A DNA stretch of 64,000 nucleotides from Microbacterium sp. APC 3901 (GCF_030407765.1 NZ_JASDCU010000001.1:124001-188000); one strand, 5' to 3'; positions 1 through 9,769 are shown, numbered from the stretch's first letter. Program-made: numbers and translations. The notes: generated by a model from the letters alone, not told the origin.

Positions 1-32
1 GCGGCGACTCCTCCCGACGGGGGAGCCGCCGC
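1..32 (+). terminator. Hairpin terminator of a gene left of the window
   Basis: Bases 1-14 pair with 19-32 with one mismatch and one G-U pair around a 4-nt loop, followed by a T-containing stretch (tcttct). It probably ends the transcript of the gene just left of the window; in this family that is often tuf (inference). Confidence 0.6.
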
Positions 33-92
33 TCTTCTGCATCCGGCACCAGGTATTCCGTCCGGCGGTATCGCGTTTCAGGGCGGCGTCCC

Positions 93-389
93 CTTAGAAT
101 GGATGACGATCGCCTGGGGAACTTGCGATCAGGGATGCCGAAGGGGTTCGACATCCTGAACTCACGCGGTTCGCCGCGTCAAACTGGGGATAACGATTTT
201 GGGGATCATCGTGCGACGCGCGCACTCTGTGCGCTCTGACGTCATCCCGCCCGCGCGGCGGTCGCTTCGCCGCGCCCTCGGTCGAGGATCCCGGCGTCCC
301 TTCACGCCGGGCTTCTCGCGTTCGGTGTGCCCCCTCGCACTGAACGCCCTCCCCAAGCGGGGCGAGGCATGGGGATGCCTCGCCCCGCT
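93..389 (+). ncRNA. Candidate structured RNA upstream of the S10 operon
   Basis: No convincing reading frame exists here, but the stretch holds a run of perfect hairpins: 164-179 (6 bp with a TTCG loop), 253-275 (8 bp), 276-287 (4 bp), 291-310 (6 bp) and the 15-bp hairpin 356-389. A TAGAAT hexamer at 93-98 could be a -10 box. The layout (possible -10, serial hairpins, terminator, then a separate promoter near 474) would fit a small RNA of about 260-290 nt. It matches no RNA family I recognise: the core motifs of tmRNA, RNase P RNA and SRP RNA are absent. High GC alone can produce hairpins, so confidence is low. Confidence 0.25.
356..389 (+). terminator. Perfect 15-bp hairpin upstream of the S10 promoter
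   Basis: Bases 356-370 are the exact reverse complement of 375-389, with a GGGG loop. A pyrimidine-rich tract follows on the plus strand and no T-tract on the minus strand, so it most likely stops plus-strand transcription before the ribosomal promoter. Confidence 0.6.
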
Positions 390-449
390 CTCCCGCTCTT
401 CCTGACGGACGTGCCCAGGGGATGCACAGCGAACGCGACACGCCCGGGT

Positions 450-479
450 TTGCGCAAGTGAAATCGGCCGTGGCAGAAT
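450..479 (+). promoter_or_regulatory. Probable S10 operon promoter
   Basis: TTGCGC at 450-455 and CAGAAT at 474-479 are separated by 18 bp, close to a sigma-70/SigA-type promoter. It lies about 320 nt upstream of rpsJ and just after the hairpin at 356-389. A TAGACA hexamer at 479-484 is an alternative -10. Confidence 0.4.
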
Positions 480-484
480 AGACA

Positions 485-799
485 GGTTCGACATTCCGGC
501 GTGCTCAGCGTGTCCGGATCACCATCACGACAGTGCATAGGCGGCGCAGACGCGCAGGGACCTAGGCCGCGGGTGGCAGAACGATCCCGACATCTTCATC
601 ACGAGGGCTTCGCCGTGCGCGGCGGAGGTCGGAAACCCGCTCGCTGCGAGGCGTGCGGGATGACAGCAGAACAGTGGTGCAGCAGATCGACTCGCGAGAG
701 CCGTCTGAGTGCCGAGGCGCGAACAGCGCCGACGTGCGTCCAATGCCCCTGGGTCACCCGGCCCAGGTCGGTAAGACGCTTAAAGAGAGAGAGCAGACA
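485..799 (+). other. Long 5' leader of the S10 operon
   Basis: About 315 nt without a credible gene lie between the proposed promoter and rpsJ. The reading frames crossing it have no ribosome binding site or recognisable protein. It could be a regulatory leader of the operon; no known r-protein binding motif was recognised. Confidence 0.4.
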
Positions 800-1108
800 A
801 TGGCGGGACAGAAGATCCGCATTCGCCTGAAGTCGTATGACCATGAGGTCATCGACACGTCCGCACGCAAGATCGTCGACACGGTGACCCGCGCGGGCGC
901 AACGGTCGTCGGACCCGTGCCCCTGCCGACCGAGAAGAACGTCGTGTGCGTCATCCGGTCGCCCCACAAGTACAAGGACAGCCGCGAGCACTTCGAGATG
1001 CGCACCCACAAGCGTCTGATCGACATCATCGACCCGACGCCCAAGGCTGTCGACTCGCTGATGCGTCTCGACCTGCCTGCCGATGTCAACATCGAGATCA
1101 AGCTCTGA
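800..1108 (+). CDS. rpsJ: 30S ribosomal protein S10
   Basis: The protein is 102 aa, the normal S10 length, starting [20 protein letters not shown]10 sits in the 30S head and also binds NusB in antitermination (family knowledge). The ATG at 800 is chosen because it gives the conserved N-terminus; an upstream in-frame extension from 653 has no homologous content. A weak purine-rich ribosome binding site (agagagag) precedes it. It is the first gene of the ribosomal supercluster, 8 nt before rplC, and would be transcribed from the promoter near 450-479 with a long leader. Confidence 0.97.
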   Translation: MAGQKIRIRLKSYDHEVIDTSARKIVDTVTRAGATVVGPVPLPTEKNVVCVIRSPHKYKDSREHFEMRTHKRLIDIIDPTPKAVDSLMRLDLPADVNIEIKL

Positions 1109-1116
1109 GGTCGGCC

Positions 1117-1776
1117 ATGGTTGATATCAACTCCAAGATTTCCAAGGGCATGCTGGGCACCAAGCTCGGTATGACCCAGGTCTGGAACGAGAGCGGCAAG
1201 CTCGTTCCCGTCACCGTCATCGAGCTCGCCTCGAACGTGGTCACGCAGATCCGTACCCCCGAGAAGGACGGCTACAACGCCGTTCAGATCGCCTACGGCC
1301 AGATCGACCCGCGCAAGGTGAACAAGCCGCTGACCGCTCACTTCGAGGCCGCTGGCGTCACGCCGCGTCGTCACGTCACCGAGATCCGCACCGCGGATGC
1401 CGGCGACTACTCGCTGGGCCAGGAGCTCACGGTCGACGGCACCTTCGAAGCAGGCCAGCTCGTCGACGTCGTCGGCACGAGCAAGGGCAAGGGCTTCGCC
1501 GGTGTCATGAAGCGTCACAACTTCAAGGGCGTCTCGGCTTCGCACGGTTCGCACCGCAACCACCGCAAGCCCGGCTCGATCGGCGCATCGTCGACCCCGA
1601 GCCGCGTCTTCAAGGGCATGCGCATGGCCGGCCGTATGGGTGGCGAGCGCGTGACCGTCCTCAACCTCACGGTGCACGCCGTCGACATCGAGAAGGGTCT
1701 GCTGCTCGTCAAGGGCGCTGTCCCCGGTGCTCGTGGCCGTATCGTCTACGTCCGCAACGCAGTGAAGGGTGCCTGA
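1117..1776 (+). CDS. rplC: 50S ribosomal protein L3
   Basis: This 219-aa protein has the bacterial L3 N-terminus ([14 protein letters not shown]) and the conserved central segment with [17 protein letters not shown] and [14 protein letters not shown]3 is an early 23S rRNA binder whose internal loop approaches the peptidyl transferase centre. The start at 1117 fits the conserved N-terminus; the longer frame from 946 overlaps rpsJ and is a shadow. It follows rpsJ by 8 nt and precedes rplD by 2 nt, so it is co-transcribed. Confidence 0.97.
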   Translation: MVDINSKISKGMLGTKLGMTQVWNESGKLVPVTVIELASNVVTQIRTPEKDGYNAVQIAYGQIDPRKVNKPLTAHFEAAGVTPRRHVTEIRTADAGDYSLGQELTVDGTFEAGQLVDVVGTSKGKGFAGVMKRHNFKGVSASHGSHRNHRKPGSIGASSTPSRVFKGMRMAGRMGGERVTVLNLTVHAVDIEKGLLLVKGAVPGARGRIVYVRNAVKGA

Positions 1777-1778
1777 TC

Positions 1779-2441
1779 ATGGCTGACTCCACTCTCGCGC
1801 TTGACGTCCTCAACGCAGACGGCAAGAAGGCTGGCTCGATCGAGCTTCCCGCCGCGCTGTTCGACGCCAAGACGAACATCCCGCTCATCCACCAGGTCGT
1901 CGTCGCGCAGCTCGCGGCGGCTCGCCAGGGAACCCACTCGACCAAGCGTCGCGGTGAGGTCTCGGGTGCAGGCCGCAAGCCCTTCAAGCAGAAGGGCACG
2001 GGTAACGCCCGTCAGGGCTCGATCCGCGCGCCGCACATGACCGGCGGTGGAATCGTGCACGGCCCCAAGCCGCGCGACTACTCGCAGCGCACCCCCAAGA
2101 AGATGATCGCCGCCGCCCTTCTGGGCGCGCTCAGCGACCGCTTCCGCGGAGACCGCATCCACGCCATCGCGTCGTTCGGCATCAACGGCACGCCTTCGAC
2201 CAAGACCGCGGTGAACTTCCTCACCAACGTCGTCTCGTCGAAGAACGTGCTCGTCGTCATCGAGCGCAACGACGACGTGACGCTGAAGAGCATCCGCAAC
2301 CTGTCGAACCTGCACGTGCTGACGTTCGACCAGCTCAACGCCTACGACGTGCTCGTCTCCGACGACATCGTCTTCACCCAGGCCGCGCTCGAGGGCTTCA
2401 TCGCCTCCAAGTCCGGCGCCAACCAGGAGGTCTCCGCATGA
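1779..2441 (+). CDS. rplD: 50S ribosomal protein L4
   Basis: The 220-aa product is full-length L4 with the conserved [18 protein letters not shown] loop segment, which reaches into the peptide exit tunnel. In enterobacteria L4 represses its own S10 operon; no equivalent leader structure was recognised here. Its stop overlaps the rplW start by 4 nt (ATGA), indicating translational coupling. Confidence 0.97.
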   Translation: MADSTLALDVLNADGKKAGSIELPAALFDAKTNIPLIHQVVVAQLAAARQGTHSTKRRGEVSGAGRKPFKQKGTGNARQGSIRAPHMTGGGIVHGPKPRDYSQRTPKKMIAAALLGALSDRFRGDRIHAIASFGINGTPSTKTAVNFLTNVVSSKNVLVVIERNDDVTLKSIRNLSNLHVLTFDQLNAYDVLVSDDIVFTQAALEGFIASKSGANQEVSA

Positions 2442-2761
2442 GCGAGCAGGCAGCTGTTCTCCAGACGGCCCTGAACAAGGACCCGCGCGACATCATCCTG
2501 AAGCCGGTCGTGTCCGAGAAGAGCTACGGGCTCATCGACGAAGGCAAGTACACCTTCCTCGTCGACCCGCGCGCTTCGAAGACCGAGATCAAGCTCGCCA
2601 TCGAGAAGATCTTCGGCGTCAAGGTCGCTGGGGTCAACACCCTCAACCGCGTCGGCAAGGCTCGTCGCACCCGCTTCGGCGCAGGCAAGCGCAAGGACAC
2701 CAAGCGTGCCATCGTGACCCTGAAGTCGGGCACCATCGACATCTTCACGGCAATCGGCTGA
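2438..2761 (+). CDS. rplW: 50S ribosomal protein L23
   Basis: The protein is 107 aa, with the typical [19 protein letters not shown] beginning and the K/R-rich loop [20 protein letters not shown]23 lines the tunnel exit and docks trigger factor and SRP. The ATG overlaps the rplD stop and a 20-nt gap with a GGGGATAAGGA-type ribosome binding site leads to rplB. Confidence 0.96.
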   Translation: MSEQAAVLQTALNKDPRDIILKPVVSEKSYGLIDEGKYTFLVDPRASKTEIKLAIEKIFGVKVAGVNTLNRVGKARRTRFGAGKRKDTKRAIVTLKSGTIDIFTAIG

Positions 2762-2781
2762 TCCGGGGGATAAGGACAATA

Positions 2782-3621
2782 ATGGCTATTCGCAAGTACA
2801 AGCCCACGACCCCGGGCCGTCGCGGCTCGTCGGTGGCTGACTTCGCCGAGATCACCCGATCGACGCCGGAGAAGTCGCTGCTGCGCCCGCTCTCGAAGAC
2901 CGGTGGTCGCAACAACCAGGGCCGCATCACGACCCGTCACATCGGTGGTGGCCACAAGCGCCAGTACCGTGTCATCGACTTCCGTCGCAATGACAAGGAC
3001 GGCGTCGACGCCCGGGTCGCTCACATCGAGTACGACCCCAACCGCACGGCTCGCATCGCGCTGCTGCACTACTTCGACGGCGAGAAGCGCTACATCCTCG
3101 CGCCGGCGAAGCTGAAGCAGGGCGACGTCATCGAGTCGGGTGCTGGTGCCGACATCAAGCCGGGCAACAACCTCCCGCTGAAGAACATCCCGACGGGTAC
3201 CGTCATCCACGCGATCGAGCTCCGTCCCGGTGGCGGCGCGAAGATGGCGCGTTCGGCCGGTGCATCCGTCCGTCTCGTCGCCAAGGACGGCAACTTCGCC
3301 CAGCTGCGTCTGCCCTCGGGCGAGATCCGCAACGTCGACTCGCGCTGCCGCGCGACGATCGGCGAGGTCGGCAACGCCGAGCAGTCGAACATCAACTGGG
3401 GCAAGGCCGGCCGTATGCGCTGGAAGGGCGTCCGCCCGACCGTCCGTGGTGTCGCGATGAACCCGGTCGACCACCCGCACGGTGGTGGTGAGGGCAAGAC
3501 GTCCGGTGGACGTCACCCCGTCTCCCCGTGGGGCCAGGCTGAGGGTCGTACCCGTCACGCCAACAAGGAAAGCGACAAGTACATCGTGCGTCGTCGTAAC
3601 GCCGGCAAGAAGCGTAAGTAG
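2782..3621 (+). CDS. rplB: 50S ribosomal protein L2
   Basis: This is a normal-length 279-aa L2, needed for subunit association and peptidyl transfer. Visible landmarks are [20 protein letters not shown] in the N-terminal half and the C-terminal signature [21 protein letters not shown] region that carries the essential histidine of the family. The start at 2782 gives the canonical [15 protein letters not shown]-terminus. Confidence 0.97.
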   Translation: MAIRKYKPTTPGRRGSSVADFAEITRSTPEKSLLRPLSKTGGRNNQGRITTRHIGGGHKRQYRVIDFRRNDKDGVDARVAHIEYDPNRTARIALLHYFDGEKRYILAPAKLKQGDVIESGAGADIKPGNNLPLKNIPTGTVIHAIELRPGGGAKMARSAGASVRLVAKDGNFAQLRLPSGEIRNVDSRCRATIGEVGNAEQSNINWGKAGRMRWKGVRPTVRGVAMNPVDHPHGGGEGKTSGGRHPVSPWGQAEGRTRHANKESDKYIVRRRNAGKKRK

Positions 3622-3633
3622 GAGTAAGAGAAG

Positions 3634-3915
3634 ATGCCTCGCAGTCTTAAGAAGGGCCCCTTCGTCGACGATCACCTGCTTCGCAAGGTGGTCGTGCAGA
3701 ACGAAGCCGGCACCAAGAACGTCATCAAGACCTGGTCTCGCCGGTCCATGATCATCCCGGCCATGCTGGGTCACACGATCGCGGTCCACGACGGTCGCAA
3801 GCACATCCCCGTGTTTGTGTCCGAGACCATGGTCGGCCACAAACTGGGCGAGTTCGCGCCCACCCGCACCTTCCGCGGCCACGAGAAGGACGACAAGAAG
3901 GGCCGCCGCCGCTGA
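3634..3915 (+). CDS. rpsS: 30S ribosomal protein S19
   Basis: The 93-aa protein begins [16 protein letters not shown] and contains the conserved [18 protein letters not shown] segment of S19, a 30S head protein that contacts S13. It lies 12 nt after rplB with an AGGAGTAAGAG ribosome binding site and 25 nt before rplV. Confidence 0.97.
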   Translation: MPRSLKKGPFVDDHLLRKVVVQNEAGTKNVIKTWSRRSMIIPAMLGHTIAVHDGRKHIPVFVSETMVGHKLGEFAPTRTFRGHEKDDKKGRRR

Positions 3916-3940
3916 CGCGGTGGCGATAGAGGAGAGAGAA

Positions 3941-4339
3941 ATGGTGGAGTCCATCGCACGCGTGCGACACATCCGCGTGACCCCTCAGAAGGCTCGTCGT
4001 GTCGTCGCGCTCATCAAGGGCAAGCAGGCCCAGGAGGCTCTGGCGATCCTGAAGTTCGCACAGCAGAGCGCCAGTGAGCCGATCTACAAGCTTGTCGCGT
4101 CGGCCATGGCCAACGCGCAGGTCAAGGCGGATCGTGACGGCGAATACCTCGACGAGCAGGACCTGTACGTGGCTAACGCCTACGTAGACGAGGGGTCGAC
4201 GCTCAAGCGTTTCCGCCCCCGTGCACAGGGTCGCGCTTTCCAGATCAAGAAGCGCACGAGCCACATCACGGTCGTGCTCTCGACGCCTGAGGCGGCTCCG
4301 GCCGCTGCAAGCGACAGCAACAAGAAGGCGAGCAAGTAA
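3941..4339 (+). CDS. rplV: 50S ribosomal protein L22
   Basis: The 132-aa product carries the L22 core ([20 protein letters not shown], and [19 protein letters not shown]), plus a short Ala/Ser/Lys tail. L22 forms part of the exit-tunnel constriction where macrolides bind. The ATG at 3941 follows GGAGAGAGAA and is preferred to the longer frame from 3815, which overlaps rpsS. Its TAA shares one base with the rpsC ATG. Confidence 0.96.
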   Translation: MVESIARVRHIRVTPQKARRVVALIKGKQAQEALAILKFAQQSASEPIYKLVASAMANAQVKADRDGEYLDEQDLYVANAYVDEGSTLKRFRPRAQGRAFQIKKRTSHITVVLSTPEAAPAAASDSNKKASK

Positions 4340-5094
4340 TGGGACAGAAAGTAAACCCGTACGGCTTCCGCCTCGGCATCACCACGGACCACGTGTCGCG
4401 TTGGTTCTCGGACTCGACGAAGCCGGGTCAGCGTTACGCCGACTACGTCGCCGAGGACATCAAGATCCGCAACCTGCTGAAGACGCAGCTCGACCGCGCC
4501 GGTGTCTCGAACATCGAGATCGAGCGCACCCGTGACCGCGTCCGCGTCGACATCCACACCGCCCGTCCGGGCATCGTGATCGGTCGTCGTGGCGCCGAGG
4601 CCGAGCGCATCCGCGGCGACCTCGAGAAGCTCTCGGGCAAGCAGATCCAGCTGAACATCCTCGAGGTCAAGAACCCCGAGGCCGACGCTCAGCTCGTCGC
4701 ACAGGGCATCGCCGAGCAGCTCTCTGCTCGCGTGGCGTTCCGTCGTGCGATGCGCAAGGGTCTCCAGGGCGCGCAGCGCGCTGGTGCCAAGGGCATCCGC
4801 ATCCAGGTCTCCGGCCGCCTCGGCGGCGCCGAGATGAGCCGCTCGGAGTTCTACCGCGAGGGTCGTGTGCCGCTGCACACGCTGCGCGCGAACATCGACT
4901 ACGGCTTCTACGAGGCGAAGACCACCTTCGGCCGCATCGGCGTGAAGGTCTGGATCTACAAGGGTGACCTGACCAACAAGGAGCTTGCTCGCGAGCAGGC
5001 CAACGCCCCGAAGTCCCGTCGCGACGACCGTGGTGGCGACCGCCGCCGCGCGCCTCGCAACGAGGCCCCTGTCGCAGAAGGAGCGTCTGCCTGA
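4339..5094 (+). CDS. rpsC: 30S ribosomal protein S3
   Basis: This 251-aa S3 has the N-terminal [14 protein letters not shown] motif, a KH-type RNA-binding segment with the GRRG loop ([14 protein letters not shown]), and the C-terminal [13 protein letters not shown] region. It helps form the mRNA entry tunnel. The C-terminal tail (about 225-251) is charged and Arg-rich. Start and stop overlap the neighbouring genes by one base each. Confidence 0.97.
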   Translation: MGQKVNPYGFRLGITTDHVSRWFSDSTKPGQRYADYVAEDIKIRNLLKTQLDRAGVSNIEIERTRDRVRVDIHTARPGIVIGRRGAEAERIRGDLEKLSGKQIQLNILEVKNPEADAQLVAQGIAEQLSARVAFRRAMRKGLQGAQRAGAKGIRIQVSGRLGGAEMSRSEFYREGRVPLHTLRANIDYGFYEAKTTFGRIGVKVWIYKGDLTNKELAREQANAPKSRRDDRGGDRRRAPRNEAPVAEGASA

Positions 5095-5513
5095 TGCTTA
5101 TTCCCCGCAAGGTCAAGTTCCGTAAGCAGCACCACCCCGGTCGCAGCGGCCAGGCGACTGGTGGCACGAAGGTCTCCTTCGGCGACTACGGTATCCAGGC
5201 GCTCACGCCTGCCTACGTGACGAACCGTCAGATCGAGTCCGCTCGTATCGCGGTCACGCGTCACATCAAGCGTGGCGGCAAGGTGTGGATCAACATCTAC
5301 CCTGACCGTCCCCTCACGAAGAAGCCTGCCGAGACCCGCATGGGTTCCGGTAAGGGTTCCCCCGAGTGGTGGGTCGCCAACGTCAAGCCGGGTCGCGTCC
5401 TCTTCGAGGTCTCAGGCGTGAGCGAGGAACTCGCTCGCGAGGCACTGACCCGTGCCATTCACAAGCTGCCTCTCAAGGCACGCATCATCAAGCGCGAGGA
5501 GGGCGACGCGTAA
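5094..5513 (+). CDS. rplP: 50S ribosomal protein L16
   Basis: The 139-aa protein starts [19 protein letters not shown] and includes [19 protein letters not shown], both diagnostic for L16, which helps position A-site tRNA. The start ATG overlaps the rpsC stop (TGATG) and the TAA overlaps the rpmC ATG (TAATG), so translation is coupled on both sides. Confidence 0.97.
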   Translation: MLIPRKVKFRKQHHPGRSGQATGGTKVSFGDYGIQALTPAYVTNRQIESARIAVTRHIKRGGKVWINIYPDRPLTKKPAETRMGSGKGSPEWWVANVKPGRVLFEVSGVSEELAREALTRAIHKLPLKARIIKREEGDA

Positions 5514-5830
5514 TGGCGATCGGCACCAAGGAGCTCGCTCCGGCAGAGCTCGACACGTTCGAAGACCAGCGCCTCGTTGAGGAGCTGCGTAAGGCCAAGG
5601 AGGAGCTGTTCAACCTCCGTTTCCAGTCGGCCACCGGCCAGCTGGAGAGCCACGGCCGCATCCGCGCCGTCAAGCGCGACATCGCGCGCCTGTACACCGT
5701 GATCCGCGAACGTGAGCTGGGCATCCGCGCGACGCCCGCTCCCGTCGAGGCTCCGGCCAAGAAGGCGACCAAGTCGAAGGCGAAGAAGGCGGACTCCGCC
5801 GACGACGCCGTGAAGGAAGAGGCTGAGTGA
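5513..5830 (+). CDS. rpmC: 50S ribosomal protein L29 with long C-terminal tail
   Basis: The L29 core (two helices, including [20 protein letters not shown] and [20 protein letters not shown]) occupies about residues 15-72. The protein is 105 aa, about 40 longer than the usual L29; residues 76-105 form a Lys/Ala then acidic tail. The ATG at 5513 overlapping the rplP stop is chosen over the longer frame from 5366. L29 sits at the tunnel exit, so the tail could reach the ribosome surface (inference). Confidence 0.93.
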   Translation: MAIGTKELAPAELDTFEDQRLVEELRKAKEELFNLRFQSATGQLESHGRIRAVKRDIARLYTVIRERELGIRATPAPVEAPAKKATKSKAKKADSADDAVKEEAE

Positions 5831-6147
5831 TGGCCACCAAGAAGGAAGCTGCCGTCGAGGCTGAGCACGCAGAACACGATGTTCGCGATGCGGATGCCCG
5901 TGGGTACCGCAAGTCGCGTCGTGGCTACGTCATCAGCGACAAGATGGACAAGACCATCGTGGTCGAGGTCGAGGACCGCGTGAAGCACCCGCTTTACGGC
6001 AAGGTCATCCGCCGCACCTCGAAGGTCAAGGCGCACGATGAGGCGAACTCCGCCGGCATCGGCGACCTCGTCCTGATCAACGAGACCCGCCCGCTCAGCG
6101 CCACGAAGCGCTGGCGTCTGGTTGAGATTCTGGAGAAGGCCAAGTGA
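5830..6147 (+). CDS. rpsQ: 30S ribosomal protein S17
   Basis: The 105-aa protein contains the S17 core [19 protein letters not shown] and [20 protein letters not shown]. An N-terminal extension of about 30 residues (Ala/Glu/His-rich) precedes the core. ATG at 5830, sharing the last base of rpmC, is preferred to the in-frame GTG at 5827. S17 is a primary 16S rRNA binder. Confidence 0.94.
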   Translation: MATKKEAAVEAEHAEHDVRDADARGYRKSRRGYVISDKMDKTIVVEVEDRVKHPLYGKVIRRTSKVKAHDEANSAGIGDLVLINETRPLSATKRWRLVEILEKAK

Positions 6148-6512
6148 TCCAGCAGGAATCCCGCCTCAAGGTCGCCGACAACACCGGCGCGAAGGAACTG
6201 CTCACCATCCGTGTGCTCGGTGGCTCGCGCCGCCGTTACGCCGGTCTCGGTGACACCATCATCGCGACCGTCAAGGACGCGATCCCGGGCGGCAACGTCA
6301 AGAAGGGCGATGTGGTCAAGGCCGTCATCGTCCGTACGGTCAAGTCCACGCGCCGTCCCGACGGCTCGTACATCAAGTTCGACGAGAACGCCGCCGTGAT
6401 CCTGAAGAACGACGGGGAGCCTCGCGGCACCCGTATCTTCGGACCGGTCGGTCGCGAGCTTCGTGACAAGAAGTTCATGAAGATCGTCTCGCTGGCGCCG
6501 GAGGTTATTTAA
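6144..6512 (+). CDS. rplN: 50S ribosomal protein L14
   Basis: The 122-aa product reads [20 protein letters not shown] with [20 protein letters not shown] near the end, the standard L14 sequence. The start is GTG at 6144, overlapping the rpsQ stop by 4 nt (GTGA); no other start gives the universally conserved N-terminus. L14 forms bridges to the 30S subunit. Confidence 0.96.
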   Translation: MIQQESRLKVADNTGAKELLTIRVLGGSRRRYAGLGDTIIATVKDAIPGGNVKKGDVVKAVIVRTVKSTRRPDGSYIKFDENAAVILKNDGEPRGTRIFGPVGRELRDKKFMKIVSLAPEVI

Positions 6513-6515
6513 GTC

Positions 6516-6875
6516 ATGGCGAAGATCAAGAAGGGTGACCTGGTTCAGGTCATCACCGGAGCGACGCAGGAGCGTGGCGGAGATCGCGGCAAGCAGGGCA
6601 AGGTCCTCGAGATCCTGGCCGAGAAGAACCGCATCATCGTCGAAGGCGTGAACTACGTCACCAAGCACACGCGCGTCGGTCAGACGCAGCGTGGCACCAA
6701 GACGGGCGGCCTCGAGACTGTCGAGGCCTCCATCCACATCTCGAACGTCGCACTCGTCGACCCCTCGACCAAGAAGCCGACCAAGGTCGGCCACCGGGTC
6801 GAGGAGCAGACCAAGGACGGCGTCAAGCGCACCGTCCGTGTGCGGTACGCGAAGAAGTCAGGTAAGGACCTCTGA
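6516..6875 (+). CDS. rplX: 50S ribosomal protein L24
   Basis: The protein of 119 aa starts with a KOW-type segment ([30 protein letters not shown]) typical of L24, an assembly initiator for the 50S subunit. It begins 3 nt after rplN and its TGA overlaps the rplE ATG by one base. Confidence 0.96.
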   Translation: MAKIKKGDLVQVITGATQERGGDRGKQGKVLEILAEKNRIIVEGVNYVTKHTRVGQTQRGTKTGGLETVEASIHISNVALVDPSTKKPTKVGHRVEEQTKDGVKRTVRVRYAKKSGKDL

Positions 6876-7465
6876 TGGCAACCACCGACGCTGCGGTGGC
6901 TGGCAAGATCCAGCCCCGCCTGAAGGCGAAGTACAAGGCCGAGATCCAGCAGAAGCTGCAGGATGAGTTCGGCTACACCAACGTGATGCAGATCCCCGGT
7001 CTGGTCAAGGTCGTCGTGAACACCGGTGTCGGTGAAGCGGCCCGCGACAGCAAGGTGATCGACGGCGCGATCGACGATCTCACCAAGATCACCGGTCAGA
7101 AGCCGCTCGTCACGAAGGCTCGCAAGTCGATCGCGCAGTTCAAGCTGCGCGAGGGCCAGGCCATCGGCGCACACGTCACCCTCCGCGGTGACCGTGCGTG
7201 GGAGTTCCTGGACCGTCTCGTCTCGCTCGCTCTGCCCCGCATCCGCGACTTCCGCGGTCTGTCGGGCAAGCAGTTCGACGGGAACGGCAACTACACCTTC
7301 GGTCTCCAGGAGCAGAGCGTGTTCCACGAGATCGATCAGGACAAGATCGACCGCGTTCGCGGTTTCGACATCACTGTCGTCACCACCGCGAAGACGGACG
7401 ACGAAGGTCGCGCGCTTCTGCGTCACCTCGGCTTCCCCTTCCGTACGGAAGACGCCAAGGCGTAA
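6875..7465 (+). CDS. rplE: 50S ribosomal protein L5
   Basis: The 196-aa protein has the L5 landmarks [38 protein letters not shown] and [21 protein letters not shown]5 binds 5S rRNA and contacts S13. In many actinobacteria a small rpsN (S14 type Z) gene follows; here it does not. Instead a strong hairpin and a possible new promoter precede rpsH. Confidence 0.97.
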   Translation: MATTDAAVAGKIQPRLKAKYKAEIQQKLQDEFGYTNVMQIPGLVKVVVNTGVGEAARDSKVIDGAIDDLTKITGQKPLVTKARKSIAQFKLREGQAIGAHVTLRGDRAWEFLDRLVSLALPRIRDFRGLSGKQFDGNGNYTFGLQEQSVFHEIDQDKIDRVRGFDITVVTTAKTDDEGRALLRHLGFPFRTEDAKA

Positions 7466-7472
7466 GCGGTTT

Positions 7473-7499
7473 CGGGCGGGGCGCACAGCGCCCCGCCCG
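7473..7499 (+). terminator. Perfect 11-bp hairpin between rplE and rpsH
   Basis: Bases 7473-7483 pair exactly with 7489-7499 around a CACAG loop, 8 nt after the rplE stop. No long T-tract follows, so it could be a partial terminator, attenuator or RNA processing site splitting the supercluster. Confidence 0.6.
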
Positions 7500-7505
7500 A
7501 TCCCG

Positions 7506-7511
7506 TACAAT
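7506..7511 (+). promoter_or_regulatory. Possible -10 box ahead of rpsH
   Basis: TACAAT at 7506-7511 is a close match to the consensus -10, 75 nt before the rpsH start. The -35 position falls in the preceding hairpin and shows no good match, so promoter activity is uncertain. Confidence 0.3.
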
Positions 7512-7585
7512 TGAAGATTGCGTGTCATCGCAGGCCGTCTGTCGTGTAACGGCAGCCGGAACCTCATGAACAAAGGAAAACAACA

Positions 7586-7984
7586 ATGACAATGACAGAC
7601 CCGGTCGCAGATCTGCTGACCCGTCTGCGCAACGCGAACTCGGCGCATCACGATTCCGTGACCCTGCCGTCGAGCAAGCTCAAGACGCACATCGCCGAGA
7701 TCCTCCAGCAGGAGGGCTACATCGCCGGTTGGGAGACGTCTGACGCTCGCGTCGGCACGAACCTCACCCTGCAGCTGAAGTACGGCCCCAACCGTGAGCG
7801 CTCGATCGCGGGCATCAAGCGCGTGTCGAAGCCCGGCCTCCGCGTGTACGCGAAGTCCACCGAGCTGCCCAGGGTCCTCGGCGGACTCGGCGTGGCCATC
7901 CTGTCCACCTCCTCCGGTCTTCTCACCGACCGTCAGGCAGAGCAGAAGGGCGTGGGCGGAGAAGTTCTCGCCTACGTGTGGTAA
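7586..7984 (+). CDS. rpsH: 30S ribosomal protein S8
   Basis: This 132-aa S8 starts [18 protein letters not shown] and ends with [26 protein letters not shown], the conserved C-terminal signature region. The ATG at 7586 follows an AAAGGAAAAC ribosome binding site; an in-frame ATG at 7592 is possible. S8 is a central-domain 16S binder and the spc-operon repressor in E. coli. It is the first gene after the 120-nt gap downstream of rplE. Confidence 0.96.
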   Translation: MTMTDPVADLLTRLRNANSAHHDSVTLPSSKLKTHIAEILQQEGYIAGWETSDARVGTNLTLQLKYGPNRERSIAGIKRVSKPGLRVYAKSTELPRVLGGLGVAILSTSSGLLTDRQAEQKGVGGEVLAYVW

Positions 7985-7990
7985 TCGAAA

Positions 7991-8527
7991 ATGTCGCGTA
8001 TTGGACGACTTCCCATCGACGTTCCCGCGGGCGTGACCATCTCGGTCGACGGCCGTGAGGTCGCGGTGAAGGGCCCCAAGGGTGAGCTCACCCTGACGGT
8101 CGCCAAGCCCATCGAGGTCGCGGTCGAGGAGAACCAGGTTCTCGTCACCCGTCCCGACGACGAGCGCGAGTCCCGGTCGCTTCACGGCCTGACCCGCACG
8201 CTCATCAACAACAACATCATCGGCGTGACCCAGGGCTACACCAAGGGTCTCGAGGTCGTCGGTACCGGTTACCGAGTGGCGCAGAAGGGCAGCTCGGTCG
8301 AGTTCGCTCTCGGCTTCTCGCACCCGGTCCTCATCGACCCGCCCGCCGGTATCACGCTCACGGTCGAGGGCACCAACAAGCTCACGGTCAGTGGTATCGA
8401 CAAGCAGGCTGTCGGCGAGGCAGCTGCGAACATCCGCAAGATCCGCAAGCCCGAGCCGTACAAGGGCAAGGGCGTGCGCTACGCCGGCGAGATCGTGCGT
8501 CGCAAGGCCGGAAAGAGTGGTAAGTAA
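7991..8527 (+). CDS. rplF: 50S ribosomal protein L6
   Basis: The 178-aa protein shows [17 protein letters not shown] at the N-terminus and the L6 signature [15 protein letters not shown] near the C-terminus. L6 lies at the base of the L7/L12 stalk near the factor-binding site. It starts 6 nt after rpsH and ends 2 nt before rplR. Confidence 0.97.
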   Translation: MSRIGRLPIDVPAGVTISVDGREVAVKGPKGELTLTVAKPIEVAVEENQVLVTRPDDERESRSLHGLTRTLINNNIIGVTQGYTKGLEVVGTGYRVAQKGSSVEFALGFSHPVLIDPPAGITLTVEGTNKLTVSGIDKQAVGEAAANIRKIRKPEPYKGKGVRYAGEIVRRKAGKSGK

Positions 8528-8529
8528 CC

Positions 8530-8889
8530 ATGGCTCTCAAGTCAAAGTCTGACGCCCGCGCGCGTCGTCATGCCCGCCTTCGCAAGAAGGTCGTCGGCAC
8601 CGAGTCGCGTCCGCGTCTCGTCGTCAACCGCTCGGCTCGCCACGTCTTCGTGCAGCTTGTCGACGACAGCAAGGGTCACACCGTGGCGTCGGCATCGACG
8701 CTCGAGACCGACCTGCGCTCGCTCGAGGGTGACAAGACCGCCAAGGCCCGCAAGGTCGGCGAGCTTCTCGCCGAGCGTGCGAAGTCTGCCGGCGTTTCCG
8801 AGGCAGTGTTCGACCGTGGCGGCAACCGCTACGCAGGTCGTGTCGCCGCCATCGCCGACGGCGCCCGCGAAGGGGGTCTGGCACTGTGA
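8530..8889 (+). CDS. rplR: 50S ribosomal protein L18
   Basis: The 119-aa product has the basic N-terminus [16 protein letters not shown] and the conserved end [24 protein letters not shown] of L18, which binds 5S rRNA together with L5 and L25. The TGA overlaps the GTG start assigned to rpsE. Confidence 0.97.
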   Translation: MALKSKSDARARRHARLRKKVVGTESRPRLVVNRSARHVFVQLVDDSKGHTVASASTLETDLRSLEGDKTAKARKVGELLAERAKSAGVSEAVFDRGGNRYAGRVAAIADGAREGGLAL

Positions 8890-9584
8890 GTGACAACAAG
8901 GAGAACGAAGTGACCGAAGCGGCAGCTGCCACTTCCGAGACTGCCACCGGCACCACGCAGGCAGAGCCGTCTCAGCGCGACAACCGCCGCGGCGGTGGCC
9001 GTGGTGACCGCAACCAGGGTGGCCGTGACCGCAACTCCCGCGACCGTGGGGACAACCAGTTCCTCGAGCGCGTGGTCACCATCAACCGCGTCTCGAAGGT
9101 CGTGAAGGGTGGTCGTCGCTTCAGCTTCACCGCTCTCGTGGTCGTCGGTGACGGCAACGGTCTGGTGGGCGTCGGCTACGGCAAGGCTCGCGAGGTCCCC
9201 CTGGCGATCTCGAAGGGTGTCGAAGAGGCCAAGCGCAACTTCTTCCGCGTTCCGCGCGTCGGAAGCACCATCCCGCACCCCGTGCAGGGTGAGGCCGCAG
9301 CAGGCGTCGTCCTGCTTCGTCCCGCCGCTGCCGGTACCGGTGTCATCGCCGGTGGTCCGGTCCGCGCCGTGCTCGAGTGCGCCGGTATCCACGACGTGCT
9401 GTCGAAGTCGCTCGGCTCGTCGAACACGATCAACATCGTGCACGCGACGGTGACCGCCCTGAAGATGCTCGAGGAGCCCCGTGCGGTCGCCGCACGTCGT
9501 GGCCTCGAGTTCGATCAGGTCGCACCCGCGCGTCTCGTCCGTGCGGAGGCAGACGCCATCGCCGCACAGAAGGTAGGTGCCTGA
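8886..9584 (+). CDS. rpsE: 30S ribosomal protein S5 with Arg/Gly-rich N-terminal extension
   Basis: S5 shapes the mRNA entry site and affects decoding fidelity. The core begins near residue 58 ([23 protein letters not shown]) and includes [11 protein letters not shown] and the C-terminal domain with [12 protein letters not shown]. The preceding ~55 residues are low-complexity, with a [20 protein letters not shown] segment. Two GTG starts are possible: 8886, overlapping the rplR stop (232 aa), or 8910, which has an AAGGAG at 8898-8903 at ideal spacing (224 aa). The overlap start is used here; the inner one is a serious alternative. Confidence 0.93.
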   Translation: MSDNKENEVTEAAAATSETATGTTQAEPSQRDNRRGGGRGDRNQGGRDRNSRDRGDNQFLERVVTINRVSKVVKGGRRFSFTALVVVGDGNGLVGVGYGKAREVPLAISKGVEEAKRNFFRVPRVGSTIPHPVQGEAAAGVVLLRPAAAGTGVIAGGPVRAVLECAGIHDVLSKSLGSSNTINIVHATVTALKMLEEPRAVAARRGLEFDQVAPARLVRAEADAIAAQKVGA

Positions 9585-9769
9585 TGGCTGCGCGCCTGAA
9601 GGTCACGCAGGTCAAGTCCAAGGTGAGCGAGAAGCAGAACCAGCGTGACACGCTGCGGAGCCTCGGTCTGAAGCGCATCGGTGACACCACCGTTCGCCCC
9701 GACGACGCGCAGACGCGCGGTTACGTCAAGACCGTCGCCCACCTCGTAAAGGTTGAGGAGATCGACTAA
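9584..9769 (+). CDS. rpmD: 50S ribosomal protein L30
   Basis: This 61-aa protein ([20 protein letters not shown], then [17 protein letters not shown]) is a typical short bacterial L30. The ATG at 9584 overlaps the rpsE stop (TGATG), and its TAA overlaps the rplO ATG (TAATG). The longer frame starting at 9377 overlaps rpsE and is not real. Confidence 0.95.
   Translation: MAARLKVTQVKSKVSEKQNQRDTLRSLGLKRIGDTTVRPDDAQTRGYVKTVAHLVKVEEID

Noticed and set aside
199..405. 68-aa plus-strand frame upstream of rpsJ
   Set aside because: It runs into the terminator hairpin, is Arg/Ser-rich low-quality sequence, and has no ribosome binding site.
2524..3972. 482-aa minus-strand reading frame over rplW-rplB-rpsS
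   Set aside because: Antisense shadow of conserved ribosomal protein genes.
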